A stretch of 64,000 nt of DNA. Origin: Paragorgia papillata. Taxonomy: Eukaryota > Cnidaria > Anthozoa > Scleralcyonacea > Coralliidae. The notes below the pieces were generated by a model, which did no database searches, was not told the origin of the DNA, and was given only the letters and a program-made list of their open reading frames with translations. Where the stretch lies: contig JAWNZC010000472.1 in NCBI GenBank assembly GCA_035771165.1, forward strand, positions 308,001 through 372,000, written 5' to 3'. A program made the translations under genes and the position numbers. Positions 10,910-49,351 of this stretch are shown here, piece by piece (within the stretch, counting starts at the first letter, position 1; each line of letters starts with the position of its first letter).

Positions 10910-12631
10910 ATGTCAAGAGATATGACCAAACTGATGTTACTAGTAACTTGTCTTCTTTGCGCTTTTATCTTCTGCGGAAGTTCGAATGAACTCTACGCCT
11001 GCACAAACTCCGTGTTTTGTCAAGGGGAAATCCTACACGCCGTTCAGATGGCAAAGATATTCGACGACGCAAAAACCTTTGTCGACATGCGAATGAAATA
11101 CAACGAACAAGTAATCCGCAAGAATTTCCAAACGCTTGGCGCAAAACCGAGCAAGGCGCAACTCAAGAGGTTTGTGGAGGACAACTTTAATCCAGTCGGC
11201 AATGATTTGGAACAGTTCAGTCCTGATGATTGGGTCGAACGACCAAGGAATCTGAAACGCATTAAAAACAAGAAACTTCAATCGTGGGCATTCGCCTTGA
11301 ATAAACTTTGGAAAGCGCTTGGAAGGAAGATCACGGAGAAAGCACGCCAAAACAGCCGACGATCTTCGTTGATTGTGGTCGAAAATCCGTTTATAGTTCC
11401 AGGGGGGAGATTTCGCGAGTATTATTACTGGGATTCTTATTGGATACTAAACGGAGTACTCGTCTGCGGCATGAACGACACCGCAAAAGGAATGATCATG
11501 AACTACATCGAACTGGTGAGACGCTTTGGATTTGTACCAAACGGTGGTAGAGTTTATTATTTGAACCGAAGTCAACCACCGTTTCTCATTCAAATGGTTC
11601 ATCTGTATTTCACTTACACCAACGACATTGAATTTCTTCGTAAAAACTTGCCAGTTCTCGAAAGGGAATACCAATTTTGGGAAAGCTATCGAAGTGTAAG
11701 CTTGAATATTTCTGGGATTCCGCGCACGTTTGCTGTGTACAAAGCAAACATGACCACGCCCCGACCGGAGTCTTATTGGCACGATTATGAGACTGGGAAC
11801 GAAATAAAGGACGCCACCGAAAAGTCGCGTTTCTATCAGGCAGTCGCTTCCGCAGCGGAAAGTGGGTGGGATTTTTCGAGTCGGTGGTTCAATAAATCGG
11901 GCCCTGGTGCAGGTCGTTTTAGGTCAATCCATACACCCGATATTATCCCCGTGGACCTAAATTGCATTTTGTACAAAAATGAGTTAAGTCTTGCCAAGTT
12001 CTTCGAATTAACTGGTGACCAATCGAAAGCCAAGGAATATCAGAAATTAGCCAATAGGAGGAAACTTGACATCGAGGCTGTATTATGGGACGAATCCTTA
12101 GGGTCATGGGTTGACTATGACATCACATCGAACAAGCGAACTTTGGACTTCTACGCTTCAAGTGTTGTCGCGCTTTGGTCAGGAATCGCGCGTGGGAATT
12201 CCTCGCGCGAGGAACACGTCTTCGACAACATGAAGAATGCGAAAGTGTTAGATTTTCCCGGGGGGTTACCGACATCAATGATGGAGTCCGGGGAGCAATG
12301 GGACTACCCGAATGCTTGGCCTCCGCTACAGCACATGTTCATCGTTGGCTTGAGTCAGTCTCGGTCCACTTTCCTTCAGAACGAGGCTAAAAAGTTCGCG
12401 CAGTCCTGGGTACAAAACAACTGGAAGGGATACGCCAGGACCAATCACATGTTCGAGAAATATAATGTGACGTCAGAAGGGAATACGGGACGAGGAGGAG
12501 AGTACAAACCACAGGTTGGATTCGGGTGGACCAATGGGGTCATCCTGGACTTACTTCTACGCTATCCTGACGATCTTAAAGTTGAAAACGGGGCTCCACA
12601 ATCTTGGGTGTCGCTGTCTGTTGTTTTATAG
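10910..12631 (+). CDS. Trehalase (GH37), secreted or membrane-associated
   Basis: Single-exon gene for alpha,alpha-trehalase, which splits trehalose into two glucoses. I chose the start at 10910 (573 aa) because MSRDMTK followed by a hydrophobic run LMLLVTCLLCAFIFCG makes a normal signal peptide. An in-frame ATG at 10859 would add 17 residues. Both family signatures are present: PGGRFREYYYWDSY (about residues 164-177) and QWDYPNAWPP (about 463-472). The catalytic acid and base seen in bacterial GH37 enzymes match D321 in GWDFSSRW and E516 in FEKYNV, and the glycine-rich GNTGRGGEY loop follows. Length is normal for animal trehalases. The lack of introns contrasts with the multi-exon neighbours. 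No C-terminal hydrophobic GPI-type tail is obvious. Confidence 0.95.
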   Translation: MSRDMTKLMLLVTCLLCAFIFCGSSNELYACTNSVFCQGEILHAVQMAKIFDDAKTFVDMRMKYNEQVIRKNFQTLGAKPSKAQLKRFVEDNFNPVGNDLEQFSPDDWVERPRNLKRIKNKKLQSWAFALNKLWKALGRKITEKARQNSRRSSLIVVENPFIVPGGRFREYYYWDSYWILNGVLVCGMNDTAKGMIMNYIELVRRFGFVPNGGRVYYLNRSQPPFLIQMVHLYFTYTNDIEFLRKNLPVLEREYQFWESYRSVSLNISGIPRTFAVYKANMTTPRPESYWHDYETGNEIKDATEKSRFYQAVASAAESGWDFSSRWFNKSGPGAGRFRSIHTPDIIPVDLNCILYKNELSLAKFFELTGDQSKAKEYQKLANRRKLDIEAVLWDESLGSWVDYDITSNKRTLDFYASSVVALWSGIARGNSSREEHVFDNMKNAKVLDFPGGLPTSMMESGEQWDYPNAWPPLQHMFIVGLSQSRSTFLQNEAKKFAQSWVQNNWKGYARTNHMFEKYNVTSEGNTGRGGEYKPQVGFGWTNGVILDLLLRYPDDLKVENGAPQSWVSLSVVL

Positions 12632-12735
12632 CCAATTCTGGTAGTTTTTTATATGTTCATTATAGAACTGGCATAATTTATGCAACAAAATTTAGTTTAA
12701 AAAGTAGTTTAAGCAGTTAGGATTCACTGCTGGGG

Positions 12736-12810
12736 GAAAACAAACAAACAAATAAAGCAAACAAACAAACAAACAAACAAACAAACAAACAAACAAACAA
12801 ACAAACAAAA
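12736..12810. repeat. (CAAA)n microsatellite
   Basis: About 70 bases of caaa units lie just after the trehalase stop codon. Confidence 0.9.
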
Positions 12811-13029
12811 CAAGAGATAAACGGGTTTTATTTGATCAATGACAACGAAAGAAGGAACAAATTTTCTCATAGTCGAATTTAAGTCACATTTTATCGACGT
12901 TTTACATCACTGAATTTATTTGGATAATTGTCACATTAAAATGGTTTCAGGTTCAAAATATGATTGATGTTCAAAAGCTTCTAGTTTGTGGAATTAAAAT
13001 AACTAATAAAGTGCAGGTTAGTTGATTTT

Positions 13030-16000
13030 CTATCGCGGTATTTCGTCATCGTCGTCTTCATTGCTTTCTTCGTCAGGAGCGCACTAGAATAAAATATCAT
13101 AATTATAAAATGATAATTTATATTAACCGTGCTAGAATAGGGACTAGAGTAAAATGGTTTAAACCTAAGGCTATTATTAGTATATGTTTGAAAGTTGCTT
13201 GTCCAGGTTAGTGTAGTCTTGAGAAAGACTGTAAGTGGTAGTGACTGACATTGTAAAAGTAAATAGTTTGAGTCTAGGCGTATTAGTACATGTTTACATG
13301 TGAAAGTTGCTTGTCCCGGTTAGTGTAGTCTTGAAAAAGACTGTAAGTGGTGGTGACTGACATTATAAAAGTAAATGGTTTGAACCTAGAAGTATTAGTA
13401 CGTACATGTTTGTAAAAGTTGCTCATCTAGGTTTATAGTGTAGTCTTGTGAAAGACTGTTAGTGGTGGTGGTTGGTAGTGATTGGCGTTTCGACGGCCTC
13501 AGTGGCGGTCATCCTCAGAATTAAGTAAAATGTTTCTCTCAGTTATGTATCTGGTTCATCTAAAATATTTAAAGGGGATTGGCATTAAAAATTAAGTTTG
13601 TCTAATTTGAAAGAACTCATAAAATTGTAATAGAAGATCCTTTACAACTTTTTCGTATCTTTCTGCGTTTTCAAGATATTTCAATTTGTTGGATATGTAA
13701 ATGAGATGGTCTCTGACGTGGAGTGGGGTAAAATATTTTCATACAGAGCAAAATCACTTACATATCTAACATAAAATGTTTAGCGTCGCAAGGAGTTTTT
13801 ATGTGCACAGTTTCAAATGATTTGATTTCGCTGAACAAACTTAGAGATATAACTGGTTTTGCTACATGTGAAAATATTTTACCCCACACCTGACGTCAGA
13901 GACCATCTCATTTACATATCAAACAAATTGAAATATCTTGAAAACGAAGAGAGATACGAAAAAGTTGTAAAGGATGTTCTATTACAATTTTATGAGTTCT
14001 TTCAAATTTGACAAACTTAATTTTTAGTACTATTGCCCTTTAAAACATGAGCAGTGTTTTATCAGATTAAAGACACGAGACGATAGCCAAGTGTTTTAGA
14101 TCTGATGAAACAGCTTGAAAAACGACCCATTTGGTAAATTCATTGGCGTAGTATTTTTAAAAAAATAACGTTGTCTAAGCCGAGAAAATCAAAGCTAAAT
14201 ATATAAATTATATGTAAATCAAGAGAATATTTTTATGAGATATAAAACCACGGACATGGCACTGATTTCCTTTGGGCTTTCTTCATGAATTATTAATGAT
14301 TTTTGAAAAGTTGAATACACTTTAAACTGAAGTATTTCGTACCAAATATTCGACAAAGCAAACTTGTCCATCTTCATTAATGATCATGTACTGCAGTGAC
14401 AAGAAACCTCGGTTGTCCATACGAATGGAAGTCTTGCTGGAAAGATTTAAAGCTTTTGTCGACGGCTTTAAAAGAGTTATCTTGTACCTATAGACAGAAG
14501 TAGAAACCACAAATTATTTTGATAAAGTGGTTCACTTGAAAAGTGAAGTCAGGATTTTCATATCATTCACTTCGGATTCAGTGAGTCCCCTGCTGTGTGT
14601 TACCTTTTGACAGGGAACAGTTTGTAGGGGAACTGAAAGCGACTTAATTAATATAGCTGACTTCATTTTCTGCCCCGGAGTTAGCGTTCCATATGTACTA
14701 TTTTAATATTAATTTAATATTAGTCCCACATTTTCTATTCTAAGTGACGTAGCATAAATGGCCTTACTGGTCATCATTTGTCATTCAACAAATGTTGTTG
14801 GGCAACGAATGTTTGCATCTTCATCTTGTATGAGGACGCTACCAGCGTACCTCACTCAAGATAGTTGAATGCGAAGTGTCTGTACACTTGCTACAGAACT
14901 GATATGATAAGTGTCTGTAAATGTGATACAGAACTGATGTTTTTTTTAAACAGTTCTGTATCACATTTACAGACACTGATATCAGTTCTGTACCGGGGTA
15001 AACAGACATTAATTAAACCTTAATTTCTTTTGAATTTTCCTCATGAATTATTAATGAGTTTTAGAAATAATATTATAATATGAAACATTAAATTTGTATT
15101 TCTACCTGTTTGTTTGCGTTTTCTCACATTCGAATGATTCCACCATGTCTGAATCCTTCGGGTAGTCGACCTAAATGAGGAATGTGTACCGAACTAGAAT
15201 ATAAATTCAAAATATGTAAAAACTGAAATGCCGAAACCTACAATAATCACTTATTTAAATATATTTCCAATGTTTCGTTTTCCCATACTACTACATACAC
15301 GCAGCAAAATAATATTATCATTTATAGACCTGGAGCGAGGGGAATTCGATGAAATATTACCCCGAGGTATGATATATCATCCCAAGGGGTAATATTTCAT
15401 CGAATTCCCCGAGCGAAAGGTCTATAAATTATATATTATATCGAAACAATTAATCTTTCCAAAAAAAGCTTAAATAATGTTAATAAAGTTAGCTTAGCTT
15501 AACTTTTGTCCGCTTTTCATTGTCTGTTTCCATTCTTTTGTCGTCTCAAGGCTTCTGGATGCATTGTTTGTTGTTTTCTTTGTATTCCCTGAATCCTTAT
15601 TTTCTTGTAACCTAACAATCTTCTTGTCAACATCTGAGTGTTCAGGCGAAACGTTTTCTTATCTCGCCAAACTCCGCCATTCAGGCGTCGTACACGAACT
15701 CGAATACCCCGCGTATTCGAAGTTATACCCCGCTATGGAGGTTAATTATACGATAAATTAACTGGTCACGTGGTACAAATCAAGCTCTCTGACTGGACAA
15801 TTCACAGTTGAGATATAATATTTTAAGTAGTATACACTAATGGCTTAATACCATAACGTATCGTTGCAGAACACTAATTTGGAGCGTCTAATAAAAAAAT
15901 TCTGGTCTTTAGCGGGGTCATTAGAAAGTTTCAGCTGTTTTGATAACGAAATACTGACGTTTCGAGCGAAGCCCTTCAGAGTTAGCCCAAAGTTTCTTGT

Positions 16001-19000
16001 AGTGTACTTACATGAGCACTGCCAGCGTGACCAAATGTAGAAAGTCTAAAAAATGGACTATCAGGCGACATCAAGATTTCTAAGACTTCGCTGGTCATAT
16101 CCAGTTCACTAAAAGCTTCTTTCAGACACTCAGACTGTCGTCAAACATATTTTTGAAAAACAAAGTACAAGTTAATTCTTTGAAAGTTTTCATGGCGATA
16201 ATGTAATATAAATAACGTGGAAACACCACGTAAAATATTTCTTTGCTAAGCTTTCGGCCTGTTGACTCAGGCCTTCATCAGAGCAATAACACCAGAGCAA
16301 TGAGTCAAGACACCAGAGCAATGAATAACACCAGAGCAATGAGTCATGACACCAGAGCAATGAGTCATTGCTCTGGTGTCTTGACTCATTGCTCTGGTGT
16401 TATTGCTCTGATGAAGGCCTGAGTCAACAGGCCGAAAGCTTAGCAAAGAAATATTTTACGTGGTGTTTCCACCGAAACTTATTTATAAAGTACAAGTTAT
16501 AAACATAAAATTAATTTTGGTGAACCATGATTTTTAGGTATGGTTGATATAATAGAACTGATTCTCATTGTTATTTTAATTGGAATTATTACGAAAAGAC
16601 AAAGCATTTCTCAATTTTTTTACGCTCGATTTATAAGAGGACATTTGCTTTTTTAAGGACATTTGCTTTTTTAAGCTTAGGCGGTGTTATTAGTATTTGA
16701 TTTTTAGTTGAGATTATCTTAAGGAAACAACGTTAAGTATAGAAAAATAAAAGTAGTGTCCTGCATAGGCAGTGTTGAAACAACAATCGAAATATAGTAA
16801 CTTAGGTTAGATATACTGCCGAAACAGAGAACGTAGGAGTCTAACGTTTCGAGCGAAGGCCCTTCGTCAGAGAGAAACGTGAAGGGCCTTCGCTCGAAAC
16901 GTTGGACTCCTACGTTCTCTGTTTCGGCAGTATATCTAATCTTACTATAGCTGTGTCTACTGCTTACTGTTTTGAATTACTGTCGATGTTTATTTCGCAC
17001 CTTCATTATTATTTTGTTAACCACATTAGCACTTGTGAAATTAAAATCCAATGCTTCATCTGGTTCTTCTGTTTGTATGCTGCAATCTGTTAATACTCCT
17101 CCTTCTTCTAATCTTTAAGAAACAAATTATTTGTATGATTATATACATAATCAGGTATGTAATTGATCAGTTGGTTGATTGATTAATCATCTTGAATAAC
17201 CCCAGATTAGAATATAGCTTAACTTTTGATTCATTGTTATCATTATCACCATTATTATCACCACCACTGTCATTAACATCATCATCAATGATGATAATGA
17301 TCATCGTCAACATCATCATCATCATCAACATCAACATCATTATCATCATCAACATCAACATCATTACCATCATTATCATCAACACTATCATTAACATCAT
17401 CATCATCAACAACATGAATCATCGTCATCATTATAACCATCATTATCATTATCAACATCATCATCATTATCATCAACATCATCCTTATCATCGTCATCAA
17501 CATCATCATTATCATCATCAACATTATCATCATCAATGACAATCATCAACAACATCATCATCTGATTATCATCATCATTATCACAACTGTCATCAACATC
17601 ATTGTCATCTTCACCACCATCATCTCATCATCATCATCAACATTACTATTATCATCATCATTATCGTCATTATCAATGAACATCATCAATGGTCATCATC
17701 ATTATTGATCAACATCATATAATTAATCACCATCAACATCATCACCAATGTGATTATCACTATAATCATCAATGATCATCATTGATCATCATCAACATCA
17801 TAATCGTCATCAATAACTAAGACATACATGAGCACAAGGGGTGAACCATAACCAGTATAACACATCTTCAAAGCTGTTGTAACCGTGCTGTCTTTAGATG
17901 ATCCAAAAATATTGAGACAACCCTGTGAAAAAAAAACAAAGTCTTGCCATAAGCATGATTAAAAACAAAATATTTGAAACAAAATAAATAGAGGCAGGGC
18001 TGAGCCAGAATCTCAATTTCTGAACACCACCACCCTCATTTTTAACCACTGAAGATGTGGGAGAGTTGCTCAACATACTCTGAGTGACAGTGCTGTTTTG
18101 CCACCCTAGTATCAAGAAGGGTAACATATTTATCTAAATTAAATAAAACAAAAATCCTACCATGAGAGCATTGAGATTAATTCTAAATGTTGTGCTGTCT
18201 TCTTTAAATGTAAATTCTTGAAATATACCAGATTGAATAAAAGCATTAGCTTGAATGCACTTTGCATTCTCAACAGTCACCTTCAAACCATTTGAACTGA
18301 AAAAGCATGTGGCAGTCTGGAAAAGGAATTATTTATTGTATTAGTAGAAAGGTTCTTAGTGTAGAGCATGGGTTAGAAATCAAGGATTAGGAACATGCAA
18401 TTATCCCTGCAACAGGGTTGAGTTGAGACACAATTTTTTGAGTCCAAGTCCATGGCCAGTGGTGTGGTCAAGGGGGTCTCTAAGACCATTCTTGTGAAAA
18501 GTTTAAATCCGTGGGGAAACTTGGGGGGGAGGCAGTTGTTTTAAGGCCAAGTAGACTAGTAATATGTTGTTAATAAATAAATCTAAAGATATTCTGACAT
18601 GTATCATTCTTTATACAATAATTTGAATAGTACGTGCGTTTTTATTGGTTGATAGCCATGATCTATAAAAGGACAGATGCACAGATTACATCACTGATGT
18701 GGTCGATTTCTCTAAACCAATCACGGATCTCACTGCAACATCACGAGCCAATGACGTTGCTTGATTTGTATAGATCATGGATCACATCAGATGAAGTGAT
18801 TTATCTTTTTCAATGCCCCGGAAATTCGCTGGGAAAATTTAATAAGTCCGTTAAAACAGAATTTTTTCTATTTTTGTATTGTATAAAACAAATAGATTCC
18901 ATTTTTTTGTTGTCTGTTCAGTTATAGATGCACAGAAGACATCACAACGTGGTAAGAACATCAGTGACCCACTCGACTGCGTCTCGTGGGCCACTTTTTT

Positions 19001-19739
19001 GTTCTTACCACGTTGTGATGTCATATGTGCATCTATAACTGAACAGACAACGGCAAAATGGAATCTATTTGTTAAATGTTCTGGTTTGATAACAACAAAA
19101 TTATGTAATTCATGGCTTTCAGATTACTCTTAAATACTTGCCTCAAAATGCAGGAAATAATGTTTCAGAGACCCTAGAAATCCAAAATTTTCAGGGGGAT
19201 CCCAAGACCCTGCCTACACCACTGTCCATGCCCCAGGCATTTAGTTCATATTTTCCACATTCCTGCCTGAGCCAGCCCAAAACAGTCCCTCTATTGTTTT
19301 ACTGCCTAACAAGTTTCACATGTCAATTTGAAGCACCCCCCCTGCCAAGGACCAAGGGTGGTGCATCCATGCATGTAATAGACTTCCCCCATGAGTGACT
19401 AACCACTGTCTGGCAAAAAAAATCATTTATTTTTTCCAGCCTTTGTTTACATTTTAATGGGTATTGAGGTGAGTCCCATTAACTATAAATCAGAAAGCAG
19501 CACTTGGAGTTAGGATAGTAATTAATAGTATGAACCTAGTTTTTTGAACCTGGAGTTACAGACCTGAGAAATATAAACCTAAAAAATCTTGAAATATAAA
19601 CCTAAAAAAATTTAAGTATATATACCTCTTTAAAATGCACTCCCTTCAAAATATTGGATAAATTTCTTGCATTATCAAGTTTGGCAACAAGAATGTACTC
19701 GTTGTCTTCACTTCCTTCTTGCTGAGTGAGACGAGACAT
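13030..19739 (-). CDS. RAD1: RAD1 checkpoint clamp subunit (9-1-1 complex)
   Basis: Eight coding exons on the minus strand, rebuilt from splice sites and family conservation: 19739-19626, 18316-18161, 17922-17828, 17112-17001, 16134-16012, 15170-15106, 14487-14343, 13083-13030. The phases join cleanly and give 287 aa, against about 282 in vertebrates. RAD1 forms the RAD9-RAD1-HUS1 ring that is loaded at damaged DNA to activate ATR signalling in the nucleus. Diagnostic words are VAKLDNARNLSNILK, KVTVENAKCIQANAFIQ, LEEGGVLTDC, EAFSELDMTSEVL and MDNRGFLSLQYM. The C-terminus is acidic (DEESNEDDDD). The introns are full of foldback elements and a 0.6 kb CAT-rich repeat. The gene is divergent from DEPDC5 with 0.8 kb between the start codons. 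Confidence 0.95.
13140..13475. repeat. Tandem repeat, three units of about 120 bp
   Basis: Three diverged units share 'gtaaatagtttgagtctagg', 'gttgcttgtcc', 'gttagtgtagtcttg' and 'agactgtaagtggt'. Each unit contains a small agtctt...aagact stem. The array directly abuts the hammerhead-like motif at 13481-13525. Confidence 0.75.
13481..13525 (-). ncRNA. Hammerhead-ribozyme-like motif (degenerate)
   Basis: Minus-strand order: ATT, CTGAGGA, T, stem II (GAC-C-GCC, loop ACTGA, GGC-C-GTC), GAAA, CGCC, AAT. ATT and AAT pair as stem I, and stem II pairs with one C-C mismatch. The cleavage triplet reads GCC instead of GUC, so this copy is probably inactive. It is followed in the direction of transcription by the 120-bp tandem repeats. 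Confidence 0.4.
13568..14044. mobile_element. Inverted-repeat element in RAD1 intron 7
   Basis: Arms of about 170 bp start 'tttaaaggg' and contain 'gaactcataaaattgtaata' and 'gagatggtctctgacgt' with their complements at the far end (about 13885-14044). It is bounded by TTTAAA on both sides, so a TTAA or TA target is possible. Length 477 bp, no coding frame. Confidence 0.75.
14715..14890. repeat. Dispersed repeat 'tattagtcccacatttt', copy 1
   Basis: This segment shares 'attagtcccacatttt' and, further on, 'gctaccagcgtacctcactc' with 60885-61080. The two copies differ in the middle. It lies in RAD1 intron 6. Confidence 0.5.
14905..14985. repeat. Short hairpin in RAD1 intron 6
   Basis: 'tgtctgtaaatgtgatacag' is followed by its reverse complement after a T-rich loop. 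Confidence 0.7.
15322..15428. repeat. Near-perfect hairpin in RAD1 intron 5
   Basis: Arms of about 43 bases around 'aggtatgatatatcatcc' carry 'ggggaattcgatgaaatatt' and its complement. Confidence 0.8.
15935..15990 (-). ncRNA. Degenerate hammerhead-like copy
   Basis: The minus strand reads ACT, then CTGA followed directly by AGGGC, TTC, GCTC, GAAA, CGTC, AGT. This is the same core and flank (GTATTTCGTTATCAAA) as the copy at 44.8 kb, but three bases of the CUGANGA box are missing. It is therefore a dead single-arm remnant. It sits 22 bases beyond RAD1 exon 5. Confidence 0.45.
16241..16290 (-). ncRNA. Hammerhead ribozyme-like motif, intact (minus copy)
   Basis: Minus-strand order: TTGCT (stem I), CTGATGA, extra A, GGCCTG (stem II), loop AGTCAA, CAGGCC, GAAA, GCTT (minimal stem III with UH), AGCAA (stem I). 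Stem I has 5 pairs and stem II 6 pairs, with the predicted cut after GCUU. All conserved core bases are present except for the inserted A after CUGAUGA. Confidence 0.6.
16399..16448 (+). ncRNA. Hammerhead ribozyme-like motif, intact (plus copy)
   Basis: Exact reverse-complement twin of 16241-16290, with the same CTGATGA, stem II GGCCTG/CAGGCC, GAAA and stem I TTGCT/AGCAA. Either strand of transcription across this palindrome would therefore contain the motif in sense orientation. Confidence 0.6.
16750..16945. mobile_element. Foldback element with hammerhead-like core (16.8 kb)
   Basis: It begins with the family signature 'aaaagtagtgtcctgcatag' and contains a palindrome (16813-16937) with arms 'actgccgaaacagagaacgt' and complement. 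The core 'cgtttcgagcgaagg' is repeated in inverted form. The far end reads 'cagtatatctaatcttacta', like the copy at 32.5 kb. Confidence 0.65.
16835..16879 (-). ncRNA. Hammerhead-like motif
   Basis: Minus-strand order: TCT, CTGACGA, extra A, GGGC, loop CTTC, GCTC, GAAA, CGTT, AGA. Stem I has 3 pairs (TCT/AGA). Stem II has 4 pairs, one of them G-U. Stem III is the minimal ACGU. The opposite arm (plus strand, about 16879-16912) has lost part of the CUGANGA box. Confidence 0.5.
17226..17800. repeat. CAT/ATC-rich imperfect microsatellite
   Basis: Almost 600 bases of 'catcatcaacatcat'-type trinucleotides lie in RAD1 intron 3, open in several frames on both strands (His/Ile/Asn and Asp/Met runs). 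The open frames are artefacts of the repeat. Confidence 0.9.
18887..19073. mobile_element. Foldback element in RAD1 intron 1
   Basis: Arms of about 75 bases begin 'aacaaatagattccat' and contain 'cacaacgtggtaagaac'. Their complements run to 19073. The spacer is about 30 bases, with no coding frame. Confidence 0.75.
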
Positions 19740-20561
19740 ATTAATGACCAAGCAGAAAGCCCTCACATGTTATTATATTTTAAATCAAATTTGCTGCATT
19801 GGAGTGAAATTTTCCAAGGACAAAATCACAAAATATTTGCTTGTTAATTTCCCGCCATTTTATTTATGACCACCCCCCATGGTGAATTTGGTTGCTAAAC
19901 GGATCACTCAAAAGGACCATCCCCAGTCTTTTCGCGGTTTTTCCCAAATATGTCCTGTTTTTCCAAATTTTTAATTTTTTGGGATCAGTGGGGGCGAATC
20001 ACTCCCAAAAATCTCGTACACCTTTAACACTTTGAAACCTGAAGACGAGTCTTTAGTATTTTATTCCCGCTAGAGGTCCAGGCCTCAAACTGTTAAAAAT
20101 ACGCAAAAATCTCTTAAATCTAAATAAAATGTGCAAATTTTTAAAAAAATCCTAAAAATTCCACGGGATTTTGAAAATCCTAAAAATTTCATACGCTTTT
20201 TCAAAAGTGATTCGCCTCTCGAAACTTGTCGTCAAGCTTCAGCTTCATTTTAGCAATCTTCTAGATAATATGAGATAATCATCTAAGTCTAACGAAAACC
20301 CTAACCCTAGTCAGAATTCCGAAATCTGGTTTACCACCTATACTAGCTTTTGGAAAAGACTATTTTAGAAAAGCTGCGGGATCGGAGGCTTTACTAGTAG
20401 CGTCCTTTTGAGACATCTCTTTTAGTGACGACTTATCGGAAAGAAATCGGGACTTCCTCGCACTACGGTCGGAAAGAAAAAGACGGAGATTATTCCAGCG
20501 CAAAGATTCATCTTTTTGAGTTGGATTTTTACATAGAAGTTTTCCCAAAAATGTCCACAAA
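19740..20561. promoter_or_regulatory. Presumed bidirectional promoter, RAD1 / DEPDC5
   Basis: The 822 bases between the two start codons carry no exon that I can recognise. They include a diverged 'ttaacactttga...' dispersed unit near 20026-20100. Head-to-head arrangement suggests shared 5' control; no specific factor site is claimed. Confidence 0.4.
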
Positions 20562-48391
<27,830 letters not shown>

Positions 48392-48437
48392 GAAGGCCTG
48401 GGGACGATAATTGAAAGATCATAAGCATACACTGACC

Positions 48438-48646
48438 TAGCCTGGTACCCTGGCCCAATCAAAGAATATGGGCCAGGTAACCACTAAAGACTTCTGCTTT
48501 CCTATTGGTTAAAATTTCGCGTGTTTTTATTGGTTATGAGTAAAACTGCAATCGTCATAAGTGGATTTAACCCTGATGACGCGAGAATGAGATTAGTGGT
48601 TACCTGGCCCATATTTCTTTTGAAATTGGGCCAGGGTACCAGGCTA
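48438..48646. mobile_element. 209-bp MITE with 9-bp target duplication
   Basis: Ends TAGCCTGGTACCCTGGCCC and complement, flanked by ACACTGACC on both sides (48429-48437 and 48647-48655). Each end contains an inner palindrome CCTGGCCC...GGGCCAGG, the same design as the 6.8 kb transposon ends. It sits 46 bases after the DEPDC5 stop codon, so it may be in the 3' untranslated region. Confidence 0.9.
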
Positions 48647-48655
48647 ACACTGACC

Positions 48656-49340
48656 TTACACTGACCTATTTATAACTGGACTGTGGGTGTTCCCTATATG
48701 ACTGGCAAAGGCAATTAACCCCATAGTAGTAACCGCTGACCATTCTCTGATAACTTTGATGAATTAATTTTTAACTGGATTGATAGTCTGCGGGCGCGGC
48801 TGAGCCCACAGTCAAATAAACATTTTTTATCAGAATATGGTCAGCGGTCGCTGCCATGAAAGAATGGGGTTATTGGTTCATTCTCAGATACCACTACCAG
48901 ACGATTTGAGAGAAAGCACCCATATTTCCACCATCTTTTTGAGGTCACTCTTTGGACGGGATGACCTCGTGATAATTTCGTGGAAAATCTCGGGAGTGCA
49001 ATGTGGCGGTTTAATGTGACGTCACTAACGGTACTAAAATGCTGCCATGCGCAATACAATATTTTTCCGACACGGAGGGCGTTGCCGACTAGACCACATT
49101 AGCGATAAACTCGCTGACGGACAAACGAACAAATGGAGAATATAAATAACGAATTAATAAAATTTAATCATTTATTAATAAAATTAAATGTCCAACACCA
49201 ATTATTGATTCCGAACGAACGAACGAATTAATTAATAATAATATTAACGAACGAGCGAGAGCGAACGAACTCATGCACGCACGCACGCACGAATGATGCG
49301 CAATATCACGCGGAGGTTTTACGAGGACTGGGAACTACTG
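48656..49340. other. Intergenic, DEPDC5 to NIPSNAP
   Basis: No gene is seen. The left 210 bases carry fragments of the MITE family at 45.8-46.3 kb. Around 49135-49290 the sequence is simple (ttaataa, gaacgaacga, gcacgcacg). The NIPSNAP promoter presumably lies between these and 49352. Confidence 0.5.
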
Positions 49341-49351
49341 TGTTTCCAATC

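Larger units (their letters stand above)
16205..16487. mobile_element. Palindromic element with two hammerhead-like motifs
   Basis: The arms (about 16213-16300 and 16390-16478) are almost exact reverse complements. The centre holds repeats of 'accagagcaatgagtca' and its complement. Both arms carry a complete hammerhead-like core, listed separately. The element lies in RAD1 intron 4. Confidence 0.8.

Noticed and set aside
17167..17542. Asp/Met- and His/Ile-rich frames
   Set aside because: CAT microsatellite in RAD1 intron 3.
20290..20310. 'aaccctaaccctag' as telomeric sequence
   Set aside because: Only two units, in ordinary intergenic sequence.
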